A DNA stretch of 64,000 nucleotides from Streptomyces hawaiiensis (GTDB lineage Bacteria; Actinomycetota; Actinomycetes; Streptomycetales; Streptomycetaceae): contig NZ_CP021978.1 in assembly GCF_004803895.1 (NCBI RefSeq), positions 5,332,001 through 5,396,000 of the forward strand, read 5' to 3'. Below, piece after piece: positions 1 through 6,917 of the stretch. Each line of letters starts with the position of its first letter. The first letter of the stretch is position 1. The notes under the pieces are model-generated. The model searched no databases, had not been told where the DNA came from, and worked only from the letters and a program-made list of their open reading frames with translations. Position numbers and translations under genes: made by a program.

Positions 1-1
1 A

Positions 2-205
2 CCGGGCCGGCTGCTCCTGCTCAACTACGACCAGGAGATAGGCAACTCCTCCTGCTTCGTCTACGACGGCTACCTGCACCCGGAGTTCTCGTCGAGCACG
101 TCCGCGGGACCGTCGCCGAGCGGCCCGGCGACGGACCCGTACGACCGGAGCAAGGGCATCGAACACGGCGACGGTGATGACTGCGGGACGGTGACCCGCA
201 CCTGA
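2..205 (+). CDS. 3' end of an unidentified gene (truncated by the window edge)
   Basis: Only the last 67 codons are present, ending in TGA at 203-205. The reading frame has strongly GC-biased third positions and is followed nine bases later by a strong terminator hairpin, which supports it as coding. The visible tail begins PGRLLLLNYDQ and contains a Cys-Phe-Val-Tyr-Asp stretch, then a Ser/Pro/Gly-rich and Asp-rich end with one more Cys. It looks like the tail of an exported or surface protein, but I cannot assign a family from this much sequence. Its start and N-terminal domains lie upstream of the window. Confidence 0.6.
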   Translation, partial: PGRLLLLNYDQEIGNSSCFVYDGYLHPEFSSSTSAGPSPSGPATDPYDRSKGIEHGDGDDCGTVTRT

Positions 206-213
206 GCAGAGCG

Positions 214-246
214 AAGGGCCCCGCGGGGTGGAGCCGCGGGGCCCTT
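214..246 (+). terminator. Strong hairpin terminator
   Basis: A 13-bp perfect stem (AAGGGCCCCGCGG and its complement) closes a 7-base loop, directly after the stop codon of the truncated upstream gene. The right arm is followed by TTC/TTCTC. It probably ends that transcript. Confidence 0.8.
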
Positions 247-721
247 CTTCTCGTCAGCACCGACGTCAGGGCAGCGCCGGTGCCTGGAAGCGGCGCCGGG
301 GGGTTGCGCCGCTGGTCTGTACCTCTGACAGTGGGGCAATGCGGGTGCCCGCGAGGGGACTTGGACTGTGTACGCATCGTGCTGGATGAACGCGGCGCCC
401 GCAACCGTTTGACCCAGACTTGTGCATTTATGCAAGGTCCGCCGGTCGGCCCCGGGCGTCCCCGGAGCCGACCGTTCTCTTGGGTGACCGGGCTGCTGTC
501 CCCTGCCGTCCGGTCACTTCCCTGGAGCGAGGTCCCACGACACACGGCACGATCCGTGCGTCTCATCGCCCCAGTGAGCCACGCGTGGTTCTTTCGGGCC
601 CGCCCCTGGCTGGCACGGACACCGGGACCAACGACGTCGCGCGGGGGCGGTCACGCGCCGTACGGGTGAGAGGGATGCGGACGTCTGTCCCGGGAACACC
701 GGTCCCGGCCGGGGGGCGGCG
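247..721. other. Intergenic region without a supported gene
   Basis: About 475 bases separate the upstream terminator from the convergent chorismate mutase gene. Short open frames exist on both strands, but none has a convincing ribosome site or protein-like composition. The one eye-catching feature is an AT-rich near-palindrome around 420-437 (TTGTGCAT-TT-ATGCAA) next to a TTGACC hexamer, which might be a regulator site or promoter for something I cannot define. Confidence 0.5.
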
Positions 722-1003
722 TCAGATCTTGCCGCGGCACAGCTCCAGCAGGGTCATCGCGAGCGCGGTGCCGGGCTTGCCCAGCGCCTGCCTGTAGTGG
801 CCGAGGACGTCCATCTCACGGGACAGGTTCACGCGCCGGCCGCCGGAGGTGATCCGCGCCTCCTGGATGACGGCGGAGACGGCCACCCGTTCCTGGATCA
901 GGCCGATGATCCGGTCGTCGAGCGCGTCGATCCGCTCGCGCGCGCCGGTGATCATGTCGGCGGCCTCGGGGGTGCGGGCGCCGGTCACGTCGATGGCGGT
1001 CAT
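722..1003 (-). CDS. Chorismate mutase (AroQ class)
   Basis: This 93-residue all-helical protein fits the small monofunctional AroQ chorismate mutases that convert chorismate to prephenate, the branch point to Phe and Tyr. Family signals include the N-terminal helix with RERIDALDDRIIGLIQER, the VSAVIQEAR stretch, and the late R-E-M-DVLGHYR and LLELCRGKI helices. I start it at ATG 1003, preceded by GAGGAG at a suitable distance. A longer open frame extends upstream, but it would run through the attenuator hairpin and the leader peptide, so it is rejected. The gene is transcribed away from guaA. An upstream leader peptide rich in Phe/Tyr and a stem-loop suggest control by transcription attenuation. 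There is no signal peptide, so it acts in the cytoplasm. The gene is known in Streptomyces as a small chorismate mutase of the core chromosome. Confidence 0.85.
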   Translation of the reverse strand: MTAIDVTGARTPEAADMITGARERIDALDDRIIGLIQERVAVSAVIQEARITSGGRRVNLSREMDVLGHYRQALGKPGTALAMTLLELCRGKI

Positions 1004-1057
1004 AGAGGGCTCCTCGTCGTCGGGGGCTGCCCCGGGGCGACAGGGCCCGGACGACGA

Positions 1058-1092
1058 CAGGCGCCCCGGGCCTTGTCGGCCCGGGGCGCCTG
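1058..1092 (-). terminator. Attenuator hairpin in the chorismate mutase leader
   Basis: A perfect 15-bp GC stem with a 5-base loop (arms 1058-1072 and 1078-1092) lies between the leader-peptide stop codon and the chorismate mutase ribosome site. GC-rich segments downstream (1031-1050) can pair alternatively with the stem arms. No long U-run follows, as is common for Streptomyces terminators. Attenuation is inferred from the layout. Confidence 0.65.
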
Positions 1093-1112
1093 GGAAGTCG
1101 CTTGTCAGTAGC

Positions 1113-1184
1113 TCAAGCAGCACGACCATGGCGTCCGGCGGGCCGGATGCCATAGGTAAAGACGAACGTCTGGTGCTTGAACAT
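1113..1184 (-). CDS. Phe/Tyr-rich leader peptide of the chorismate mutase gene
   Basis: A 23-codon open frame starts at ATG 1184 and ends TGA. Residues 2-12 read FKHQTFVFTYG: three Phe and one Tyr within eleven codons. They include TTT and TAT, which are rare codons in this genome. A promoter (TTGGAC, 17 bases, CATACT) places the transcription start at or within a base of the ATG, so the peptide would be made from a leaderless mRNA. The attenuator stem starts 21 bases after the stop codon. This is the classic architecture of an amino-acid-sensing leader: ribosome stalling at Phe/Tyr codons would favour an antiterminated fold. Direct experimental support is not visible in sequence, and the peptide itself probably has no other function. 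Confidence 0.7.
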   Translation of the reverse strand: MFKHQTFVFTYGIRPAGRHGRAA

Positions 1185-1191
1185 GAGGGCA

Positions 1192-1220
1192 AGTATGCAC
1201 CGCGTACCAGGCCCGTCCAA
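1192..1220 (-). promoter_or_regulatory. Promoter of the leader peptide-chorismate mutase unit
   Basis: On the minus strand TTGGAC (1215-1220) is followed after exactly 17 bases by CATACT (1192-1197), a good match to housekeeping sigma-factor promoters. The expected start lies at the leader ATG. Confidence 0.6.
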
Positions 1221-1284
1221 GCTGGTTCGCATCCTGAGACGGGGCGGCTGTCCGGCACACGGAAGGAGCCCGGCCGTCCCCCGG

Positions 1285-1290
1285 TAGAAT
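1285..1290 (+). promoter_or_regulatory. Candidate -10 element of guaA
   Basis: TAGAAT sits 42 bases before the guaA GTG and fits the TANNNT pattern. No clear -35 hexamer is visible at 16-19 bases upstream, so the call is tentative. Confidence 0.4.
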
Positions 1291-1331
1291 CGGGTGCACA
1301 AGACCCCCGCCCCACCGCCGGAAGGCACCCC

Positions 1332-2912
1332 GTGTCATCAGCGACTCCCGCTGCCACCGCCGCCGACACCGTCCTGGTCGTCGACTTCGGCGCGCAGTAC
1401 GCCCAGCTCATCGCCCGTCGCGTCCGCGAGGCGCGGGTCTACAGCGAGATCGTGCCGAGCACCTTGCCGGTCCAGGAGATGCTCGCCAGGAACCCCGCGG
1501 CGATCATCCTCTCCGGCGGCCCCTCGTCGGTCTACGAGGAGGGCGCGCCCAGCCTGGACCGCGCGCTCTTCGAGGCCGGCGTCCCCGTCTTCGGCATGTG
1601 CTATGGCTTCCAGCTGATGGCGCGCACCCTCGGCGGCACCGTCGACAACACCGGCGCCCGCGAGTACGGCCGCACCGGCCTGCACGTCTCCAAGGTGTCC
1701 TCCACCCTCTTCGAGGGCACCCCCGCCGAGCAGCCCGTCTGGATGTCGCACGGCGACGCCTGCTCCGCCGCCCCCGAGGGCTTCTCCGTCACGGCCTCCA
1801 CGGACGTCGTGCCGGTCGCCGCCTTCGAGAACGACGAGAAGAAGCTCTACGGCGTCCAGTACCACCCCGAGGTGATGCACTCCACGCACGGGCAGCAGGT
1901 GCTGGAGCACTTCCTCTACCGGGGCGCGGGCCTGACCCCGTCCTGGACCACGGGCAGCGTGATCGAGGAACAGGTCGCCGCCATCCGCGAGCAGGTCGGC
2001 GACCGGCGTGCCATCTGCGGCCTGTCCGGCGGCGTGGACTCCGCGGTCGCCGCGGCCCTCGTCCAGAAGGCCATCGGCTCGCAGCTGACCTGCGTCTACG
2101 TCGACCACGGCCTGATGCGCAAGGGCGAGACCGAGCAGGTCGAGAAGGACTTCGTGGCCGCGACCGGCGTGCAGCTGAAGGTCGTGGACGCCGAGGAGCG
2201 GTTCCTCAAGGCGCTGGCCGGGGTCTCCGACCCCGAGGAGAAGCGGAAGATCATCGGCCGCGAGTTCATCCGGGTCTTCGAGCAGGCCCAGGCCGAGATC
2301 ATCGCCGACCAGGGCCCGGCCGTGGAGTTCCTCGTGCAGGGCACGCTCTACCCGGACGTCGTCGAGTCCGGCGGCGGCACCGGCACGGCCAACATCAAGT
2401 CCCACCACAACGTGGGCGGCCTGCCCGAGGACCTCGAGTTCAAGCTGATCGAGCCGCTGCGCAAGCTCTTCAAGGACGAGGTCCGCATGGTCGGCCAGGA
2501 GCTCGGCCTGCCGGAGGAGATCGTCCAGCGCCAGCCGTTCCCCGGCCCGGGCCTCGGCATCCGGATCGTCGGCGAGGTCACCAAGGAGCGCCTGGACCTG
2601 CTGCGCGAGGCCGACGCCATCGCCCGCGAGGAGCTGACGGCGGCCGGCCTCGACCGCGACATCTGGCAGTGCCCGGTGGTCCTGCTCGCGGACGTCCGCA
2701 GCGTCGGCGTCCAGGGCGACGGCCGCACCTACGGCCACCCCATCGTCCTGCGCCCCGTCTCGTCCGAGGACGCCATGACGGCCGACTGGTCGCGCCTGCC
2801 GTACGAGGTCCTCGCCCGGATCTCCACGCGGATCACCAACGAGGTCAAGGACGTCAACCGGGTCGTCCTCGACGTCACCTCGAAGCCGCCGGGGACGATC
2901 GAGTGGGAGTGA
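1332..2912 (+). CDS. guaA: GMP synthase (glutamine-hydrolysing)
   Basis: GuaA aminates XMP to GMP using glutamine and ATP, the last step of guanine nucleotide synthesis. The 526-residue product has the class-I glutamine amidotransferase domain first, with the nucleophile Cys90 in GMCYGFQ and the catalytic HPE in QYHPEVMHS. The ATP-pyrophosphatase domain follows, with the PP-loop GLSGGVDSAVAAAL, and then the C-terminal dimerisation/XMP-binding domain ending in KPPGTIEWE. I start at GTG 1332 because GGAAGG lies about 8 bases upstream and the length equals that of other actinobacterial GuaA. A longer in-frame extension has no domain support. It is divergent from the chorismate mutase unit and single-gene in layout. 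Confidence 0.97.
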   Translation: MSSATPAATAADTVLVVDFGAQYAQLIARRVREARVYSEIVPSTLPVQEMLARNPAAIILSGGPSSVYEEGAPSLDRALFEAGVPVFGMCYGFQLMARTLGGTVDNTGAREYGRTGLHVSKVSSTLFEGTPAEQPVWMSHGDACSAAPEGFSVTASTDVVPVAAFENDEKKLYGVQYHPEVMHSTHGQQVLEHFLYRGAGLTPSWTTGSVIEEQVAAIREQVGDRRAICGLSGGVDSAVAAALVQKAIGSQLTCVYVDHGLMRKGETEQVEKDFVAATGVQLKVVDAEERFLKALAGVSDPEEKRKIIGREFIRVFEQAQAEIIADQGPAVEFLVQGTLYPDVVESGGGTGTANIKSHHNVGGLPEDLEFKLIEPLRKLFKDEVRMVGQELGLPEEIVQRQPFPGPGLGIRIVGEVTKERLDLLREADAIAREELTAAGLDRDIWQCPVVLLADVRSVGVQGDGRTYGHPIVLRPVSSEDAMTADWSRLPYEVLARISTRITNEVKDVNRVVLDVTSKPPGTIEWE

Positions 2913-2922
2913 CCCCGCGGCC

Positions 2923-3396
2923 CTAGGTGCGTTTGATCGTGCGCAGGGGATGGCCGGGCGTCCAGATCTGGACGACGAGGTACGTCTCGTCCTCGATGTA
3001 GGTCCTCACGACCTCCGTCAGCTCGGTGCGGAAGAGGTGGAACGGCTGCGGCGGCTCCACCTCTTCGACGTATCCGGCCTTGGTCTCCACGTCGTCGACC
3101 TCGATCGCCCTGCCGCTGATCCGGACGTCGCCGCCGCCCATGCCCGTGCCCTCCCCGGGGTTCGCCTGGAGCGCGAAGCGCGGGTCGCGGCGCAGGTCGA
3201 GGGCCTTGAGTGAGGCCGGCATCATGCCGAGCCAGAGTTCGCCGTTCAGGAACCGCACCTCAAGGCCGCTGGTGCGGGGCGAACCGTCCTTACGGAGGGT
3301 GGCGAGGACGTGGTGGGTGTAGGCGCCGAAACGCTTCTCGACGGTGCCGGCCAGATCCGGTTCGGCGGTGGCGAAAGCCGCCCAGTTCGCTGTCAT
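2923..3396 (-). CDS. Pyridoxamine 5'-phosphate oxidase-like flavin/F420 split-barrel protein
   Basis: The 157-residue product has the pattern of the PPOX/split-barrel family: an N-terminal helix, then HHVLATLRKDGSPRTSGLEV, then GELWLGMMPASLKALDLRRDPRFAL, and a C-terminal strand ending PGHPLRTIKRT. Members of the family bind FMN or coenzyme F420 and reduce small substrates, or act as haem-degrading or pyridoxamine oxidases. The substrate cannot be read from sequence. It has no signal peptide. The gene is convergent with guaA, with only 10 bases between the stop codons, and has its own start at ATG 3396. The downstream neighbour on the other side is an aldolase-family enzyme in the opposite orientation, so no operon is implied. 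Confidence 0.8.
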   Translation of the reverse strand: MTANWAAFATAEPDLAGTVEKRFGAYTHHVLATLRKDGSPRTSGLEVRFLNGELWLGMMPASLKALDLRRDPRFALQANPGEGTGMGGGDVRISGRAIEVDDVETKAGYVEEVEPPQPFHLFRTELTEVVRTYIEDETYLVVQIWTPGHPLRTIKRT

Positions 3397-3585
3397 GGGG
3401 AGAGTGTCGCGCCGAAATCCGACATCTTCTGTCGGCTATTCGTGGGGTTGGGGAGCCAGGGGGCACACGAGTGGGCACACGGTGCTCACAGGGGCGCTCG
3501 GGTCATCTTCACGAAACGCTTCTGTTCTTCCCGGCCTCACGGACGGTAACTTCCGCCCGTACGCAGAATCAGTGCTGGAGGACCT

Positions 3586-4380
3586 ATGCACGGGCCCACC
3601 CCGCCCTTGCCGTTGCCCACCGACCGGCTGCGGTTCGCCATGCCGCCGATGCACGAGTCGGTCGAGGACGAGCGCCGGCACCGCAAGGAGCGGCTCGCGG
3701 GCGCCCTGAGGATCTTCGGCCGGCTCGGCTTCGAGGACGGCGTCTCCGGGCACATCACCGCCCGCGACCCGGAATTCAGCGACTGCTTCTGGGTCAACCC
3801 GTTCGGGATGCCCTTCCGGCACGTCACCGTGAGCGACCTCGTGCTCGCCAACCAGGACGGCCAGGTCGTCGAGGGCGGCTACCACGTCAACCAGGCGGCC
3901 TTCACCGTGCACGCCCAGGTGCACGCGGCCCGGCCCGACGTGGTCGCCGTCGCCCACTGCCACTCCGTGCACGGCCGGGCGCTCGCGGCGCTCGGTGAGC
4001 TGCTGGAGCCGATCACCCAGGAGAGCTGCGCCTTCTACGAGGATCACGCCCTCTACGACACATACACCGGAGTCTCCGTCGACGCCGAGGAGGGGCGGCG
4101 CATCGCGGCTGTGCTCGGCTCCCGCAAGGCGCTCGTGCTGCGCAACCACGGGCTGCTGACCGTCGGCGACTCGGTGGACGCGGCGGCCTGGTGGTTCGTG
4201 TCGATGGAGCGCTCCTGCCAGGTGCAGCTGACGGCCCAGGCGGCCGGGCGGCCGGTCCGGATCGACCACCGGATGGCGGTGGCGACGCGGGAGCAGCTGG
4301 GCGGCGACCTGGTGGCGTGGATCAACTACCAGCCCATGTGGGAGGACGTCAGCCGGAGCGAGCCGGGCCTGCTGGGCTAG
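3586..4380 (+). CDS. Class II aldolase/adducin family protein
   Basis: The 264-residue cytoplasmic protein belongs to the zinc-dependent class II aldolase/adducin fold that includes fuculose- and ribulose-phosphate epimerases/aldolases. Visible signatures are SGHITARDP near residue 54, HCHSVHG with the metal-binding His124 and His126, and NHGLLTVG with His188, the third zinc ligand. The substrate is unknown, and no sugar-catabolic genes are nearby. The ATG at 3586 is preceded by GGAGGACCT at good spacing. The gene stands alone, between a divergent flavoprotein and a membrane protein gene in the same direction 236 bases downstream. Orthologues occur in many Streptomyces at this locus. Confidence 0.85.
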   Translation: MHGPTPPLPLPTDRLRFAMPPMHESVEDERRHRKERLAGALRIFGRLGFEDGVSGHITARDPEFSDCFWVNPFGMPFRHVTVSDLVLANQDGQVVEGGYHVNQAAFTVHAQVHAARPDVVAVAHCHSVHGRALAALGELLEPITQESCAFYEDHALYDTYTGVSVDAEEGRRIAAVLGSRKALVLRNHGLLTVGDSVDAAAWWFVSMERSCQVQLTAQAAGRPVRIDHRMAVATREQLGGDLVAWINYQPMWEDVSRSEPGLLG

Positions 4381-4616
4381 CGGAGCCACTCGGCCTGTAC
4401 GAGGTCGCCGATGGCGATGCTCCGCGGGCCGGTGGCGCGTGTGACCAGCAGTGTCAACACGGCACGCCGAACTTCACCCGTGTTGACCAGAGCGGGCAGA
4501 CGCGAACCGGGTGGTGTAGGGCACAATTCGCTGTCGTCGCACGGGAGTTGTACAGCGGTGTTTCCGGGGTCCGGAAGGCCGGCGGTGGTGGGGTCGCGGG
4601 AAGGCGGGCGTCGGGA

Positions 4617-5993
4617 GTGGCGGTGCGGGAGGCGGGACAGGGCGGCGTGGACGCGGGCGGGTACGCGGGTGCGCATGCGGGTGCCTATGCCGAGGGGTAC
4701 GCGGGCGGCTACGCCGGTGGTCACACCGGTGGGCACCCGGGCGGATCCGGAGGCGCCCATGGAGGCGGGTGCGCCGGTGGGCACTGCCCGCACGGGGCGC
4801 GGGAGGGGCACCGGCGGGCCGTCGCCGCGTTCCTGCGCCGGCGGGACGAGTTCGCGGCGGGGCAGGGGCTGCCGGCGGCGGTGGCCCACTCCGCGTCGGC
4901 CTCCCGCCAGTGGGTCTCCGAAGAACTGGCCCAGTCCGCCGAGCACGTCGCCGAGCGGGGGCGGGCCGAGGGGCACGCCTGGCTGACAGGCCTGTGGCGC
5001 CGCACGGCGGCCGTCGTGTGGGCCGCCGTGGTGCTGTTGCTCCTCGGGCAGGCCCTCACGGCGGTCGGTGCGGGCTGGACGGCGGCCCGTACGGCCGGGC
5101 TGGCGGCGGCGCTGGTGCTGGCCTCGTCGCTGACCGCCGCGTCGTGGTTCCACCGGGCGAAGGGCGGGGTGCTGGCGCCCCTGATCGGTGAGGACAACCG
5201 GCTGTCCACGTCCCGTACGGTCGCCGCGGCGTGGGTGCTCTTCGTGGCCTACTCGGTGCTCGTCCTCGCGGGGCGGCTGGCCGCCGCCTCCCGGCATCGG
5301 GAGCGGGACGCGCTGATCTCCGGGCTGGAACTCACCCGGGGCGCCGGGGTCGTGACCGTGCTCGCCGTGCTGTGCGGGATCGCAGTGCTCGTGCGGCGGG
5401 TGGTCGGGCTGCGGGTGCTGGGGCAACGGCTGCAGAAGGTCCGTGCCGACCGGCCCCGGGCCGCCGACCTGCTGACCGACGACGCGGGGCGGGGCACCTT
5501 CGCCGACATCCAGTACGTCGTGATCAGCTCTGTCGCCCTGGTCTTCGCGGCGGTACGGCTGGCCAGGCGGCCGGAGCAGCTGCCGGACGTGCCGTGGGGG
5601 CTGGCGGTGGTGGTGCTGGTGTCGGCTGCGACGTACATGGCCGGCAAGTACGCGGAGGGCGGCCGGCCGGTGATCCTCTCCGTGGTCCGGGCCCGGGAGG
5701 CGGGCGACCTGGACGGGCCCATCCGCACGGGGGACGACATCGAGATCCGGGGCGCCGGATTCGTGCCGCCGGGGGCGCAGGGGGCCGATCGGCTGGCCCG
5801 GATGGTCGTGCGCGTGGGCGCGGTGCACGTCCACGTGCCGCTGGTGCCGGTGCCCGGGGGTTTTCGCAACCCCACGGACACGTTGCTGACGGTGCCGGTG
5901 CCGGCGGATGTGGAGCCGGGGAGGGTGGAGGTGCAGGTGGTCACGGCGGCCGGGGTGGAGACGAATCGGTACGCGATCGACGTGACGGAGTGA
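4617..5993 (+). CDS. Membrane protein with Gly-rich N-terminus and C-terminal IPT/TIG-like domain
   Basis: The N-terminal 50 residues are a Gly/Ala/His/Tyr-rich repeat (AGGY, AGGH, AGAY units). A cytoplasmic helical segment follows (RRAVAAFLRRRDEFAAGQGL), then about six membrane segments between roughly residues 135 and 350. The C-terminal region (RPVILSVV...GDDIEIRGAGFVPPG...NRYAIDVTE) has the beta-sandwich pattern of IPT/TIG domains. The start is uncertain: GTG 4617 has GGGAAGG about 12 bases upstream, and other in-frame GTG/TTG codons exist further up. There is no recognised enzymatic motif. The gene is monocistronic by spacing. A role in the envelope is an inference from topology only. 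Confidence 0.6.
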   Translation: MAVREAGQGGVDAGGYAGAHAGAYAEGYAGGYAGGHTGGHPGGSGGAHGGGCAGGHCPHGAREGHRRAVAAFLRRRDEFAAGQGLPAAVAHSASASRQWVSEELAQSAEHVAERGRAEGHAWLTGLWRRTAAVVWAAVVLLLLGQALTAVGAGWTAARTAGLAAALVLASSLTAASWFHRAKGGVLAPLIGEDNRLSTSRTVAAAWVLFVAYSVLVLAGRLAAASRHRERDALISGLELTRGAGVVTVLAVLCGIAVLVRRVVGLRVLGQRLQKVRADRPRAADLLTDDAGRGTFADIQYVVISSVALVFAAVRLARRPEQLPDVPWGLAVVVLVSAATYMAGKYAEGGRPVILSVVRAREAGDLDGPIRTGDDIEIRGAGFVPPGAQGADRLARMVVRVGAVHVHVPLVPVPGGFRNPTDTLLTVPVPADVEPGRVEVQVVTAAGVETNRYAIDVTE

Positions 5994-6069
5994 GTGACGG
6001 CGCCCCGGACCGCACCCTCGGAGGCAGCCCCGCACCACCGGCGTGATGACAAAAGCCGTCCGCGCAGGA

Positions 6070-6100
6070 TTGAGCGCGGTTCGTTTGTCGTACGTATGGT
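6070..6100 (+). promoter_or_regulatory. Candidate promoter of the DoxX-like gene
   Basis: TTGAGC (6070-6075) and TATGGT (6095-6100) are separated by 19 bases, slightly long for a vegetative promoter. The start would fall about 40 bases before the ATG. Confidence 0.4.
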
Positions 6101-6147
6101 CTGTTGAGGGGGTCTCGGCACCGGCGGCGAGAGGGCGGCTAGCAGCG

Positions 6148-6678
6148 ATGACTCACAGTATGCGCACGGACACGCACACCCCCCACTTCGGCGACGGGGG
6201 AGGCTGGCGGGACAACGCCACCCGCTACGCGCTGTTGCCGCTCCGCATCTTCCTCGGCGTGACCTTCATCTACGCCGGCTTGGACAAACTCACCGACAGC
6301 GGCTTCATGAAGGACTCCGGTGCCGGGTCGGTCGGCGACATGATGCGTGCCGTACGCGACTCCTCCGCCATTCCCGCCCTGGTCGACCTCTCCCTCAAGA
6401 GCCCTGCCGGTTTCGGCTACGCCATCGCCTTCGGAGAACTGGCCGTCGGCATCGGCACGCTGCTCGGTCTGTTCGCCCGCCTGGCCGCACTGGGAGGCGC
6501 GCTGATCTCCCTCAGCCTGTGGCTGACCGTGAGCTGGGCCTCCGACCCGTACTACTACGGCAACGACCTCGCCTACCTCATGGCCTGGACCCCCCTGATC
6601 CTGGCGGGCGCGCCCCTGCTGTCCCTCGACGCGGCGCTACGGTCGCGACGACGGCAGCGCAGCGGCGGCTACCGGTAG
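6148..6678 (+). CDS. DoxX family membrane protein
   Basis: The 176-residue protein has four hydrophobic segments and the DoxX/MauE-type opening LLPLRIFLGVTFIYAGLDKLTD, a hallmark of the family. Actinobacterial DoxX proteins sit in the membrane and are linked to thiol and oxidative-stress handling. Here no partner genes for sulfur metabolism are adjacent. I chose ATG 6148 over the earlier ATGs because the upstream extension lacks family similarity and a promoter-like sequence lies between. An Asp-Pro-Tyr-Tyr-Tyr loop precedes the last helix. The gene is followed by convergent genes of the PspC unit. Confidence 0.8.
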   Translation: MTHSMRTDTHTPHFGDGGGWRDNATRYALLPLRIFLGVTFIYAGLDKLTDSGFMKDSGAGSVGDMMRAVRDSSAIPALVDLSLKSPAGFGYAIAFGELAVGIGTLLGLFARLAALGGALISLSLWLTVSWASDPYYYGNDLAYLMAWTPLILAGAPLLSLDAALRSRRRQRSGGYR

Positions 6679-6692
6679 CAGGCCGCTCGCCG

Positions 6693-6917
6693 TCACGCCG
6701 GGTCCGCGCCCGTACGGGCTCTGCGGCGGCGTCGGCGTACGCGGCCCGTCAGGAGCGCCACCGCACCCGCCAGGCACAGCCCGCCCGTGACGAGGGGGAT
6801 CGCCACGAACCACGGGATCTCCCAGGCACCGCCCGCGTCACCCGCGTAGAGGACGCCCGCCAGGACGAGGACGGGGCCCGCGATCAGCTTTCCGGGCTGG
6901 AGCTCATGACGTAGCAC
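6693..6917 (-). CDS. Small two-helix membrane protein, downstream partner of the PspC gene
   Basis: A 74-residue protein with two hydrophobic segments (GKLIAGPVLVLAGVLYAG and WFVAIPLVTGGLCLAGAVALLTG) and an Arg-rich tail. It starts at GTG 6917, supported by GGAGG six bases upstream. The start lies inside the end of the PspC-domain gene (14-base overlap), so the two are probably translationally coupled. The function is unknown. Its position suggests it works with the PspC/envelope-stress module. Confidence 0.7.
   Translation of the reverse strand: MLRHELQPGKLIAGPVLVLAGVLYAGDAGGAWEIPWFVAIPLVTGGLCLAGAVALLTGRVRRRRRRARTGADPA

Noticed and set aside
420..437. TTGTGCAT-TT-ATGCAA as an ArgR or Rex site
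   Set aside because: It does not fit either consensus well and no controlled gene can be identified; kept only as a note in the intergenic entry.
849..1331. N-terminal extension of GuaA by an upstream in-frame start
   Set aside because: It would overlap the chorismate mutase gene and its attenuator, and the protein from GTG 1332 already has the full family length.
1338..2738. Long minus-strand open frame opposite guaA
   Set aside because: It is an antisense shadow caused by high GC; its composition is Asp/Leu/Gly/Arg-rich without any domain.
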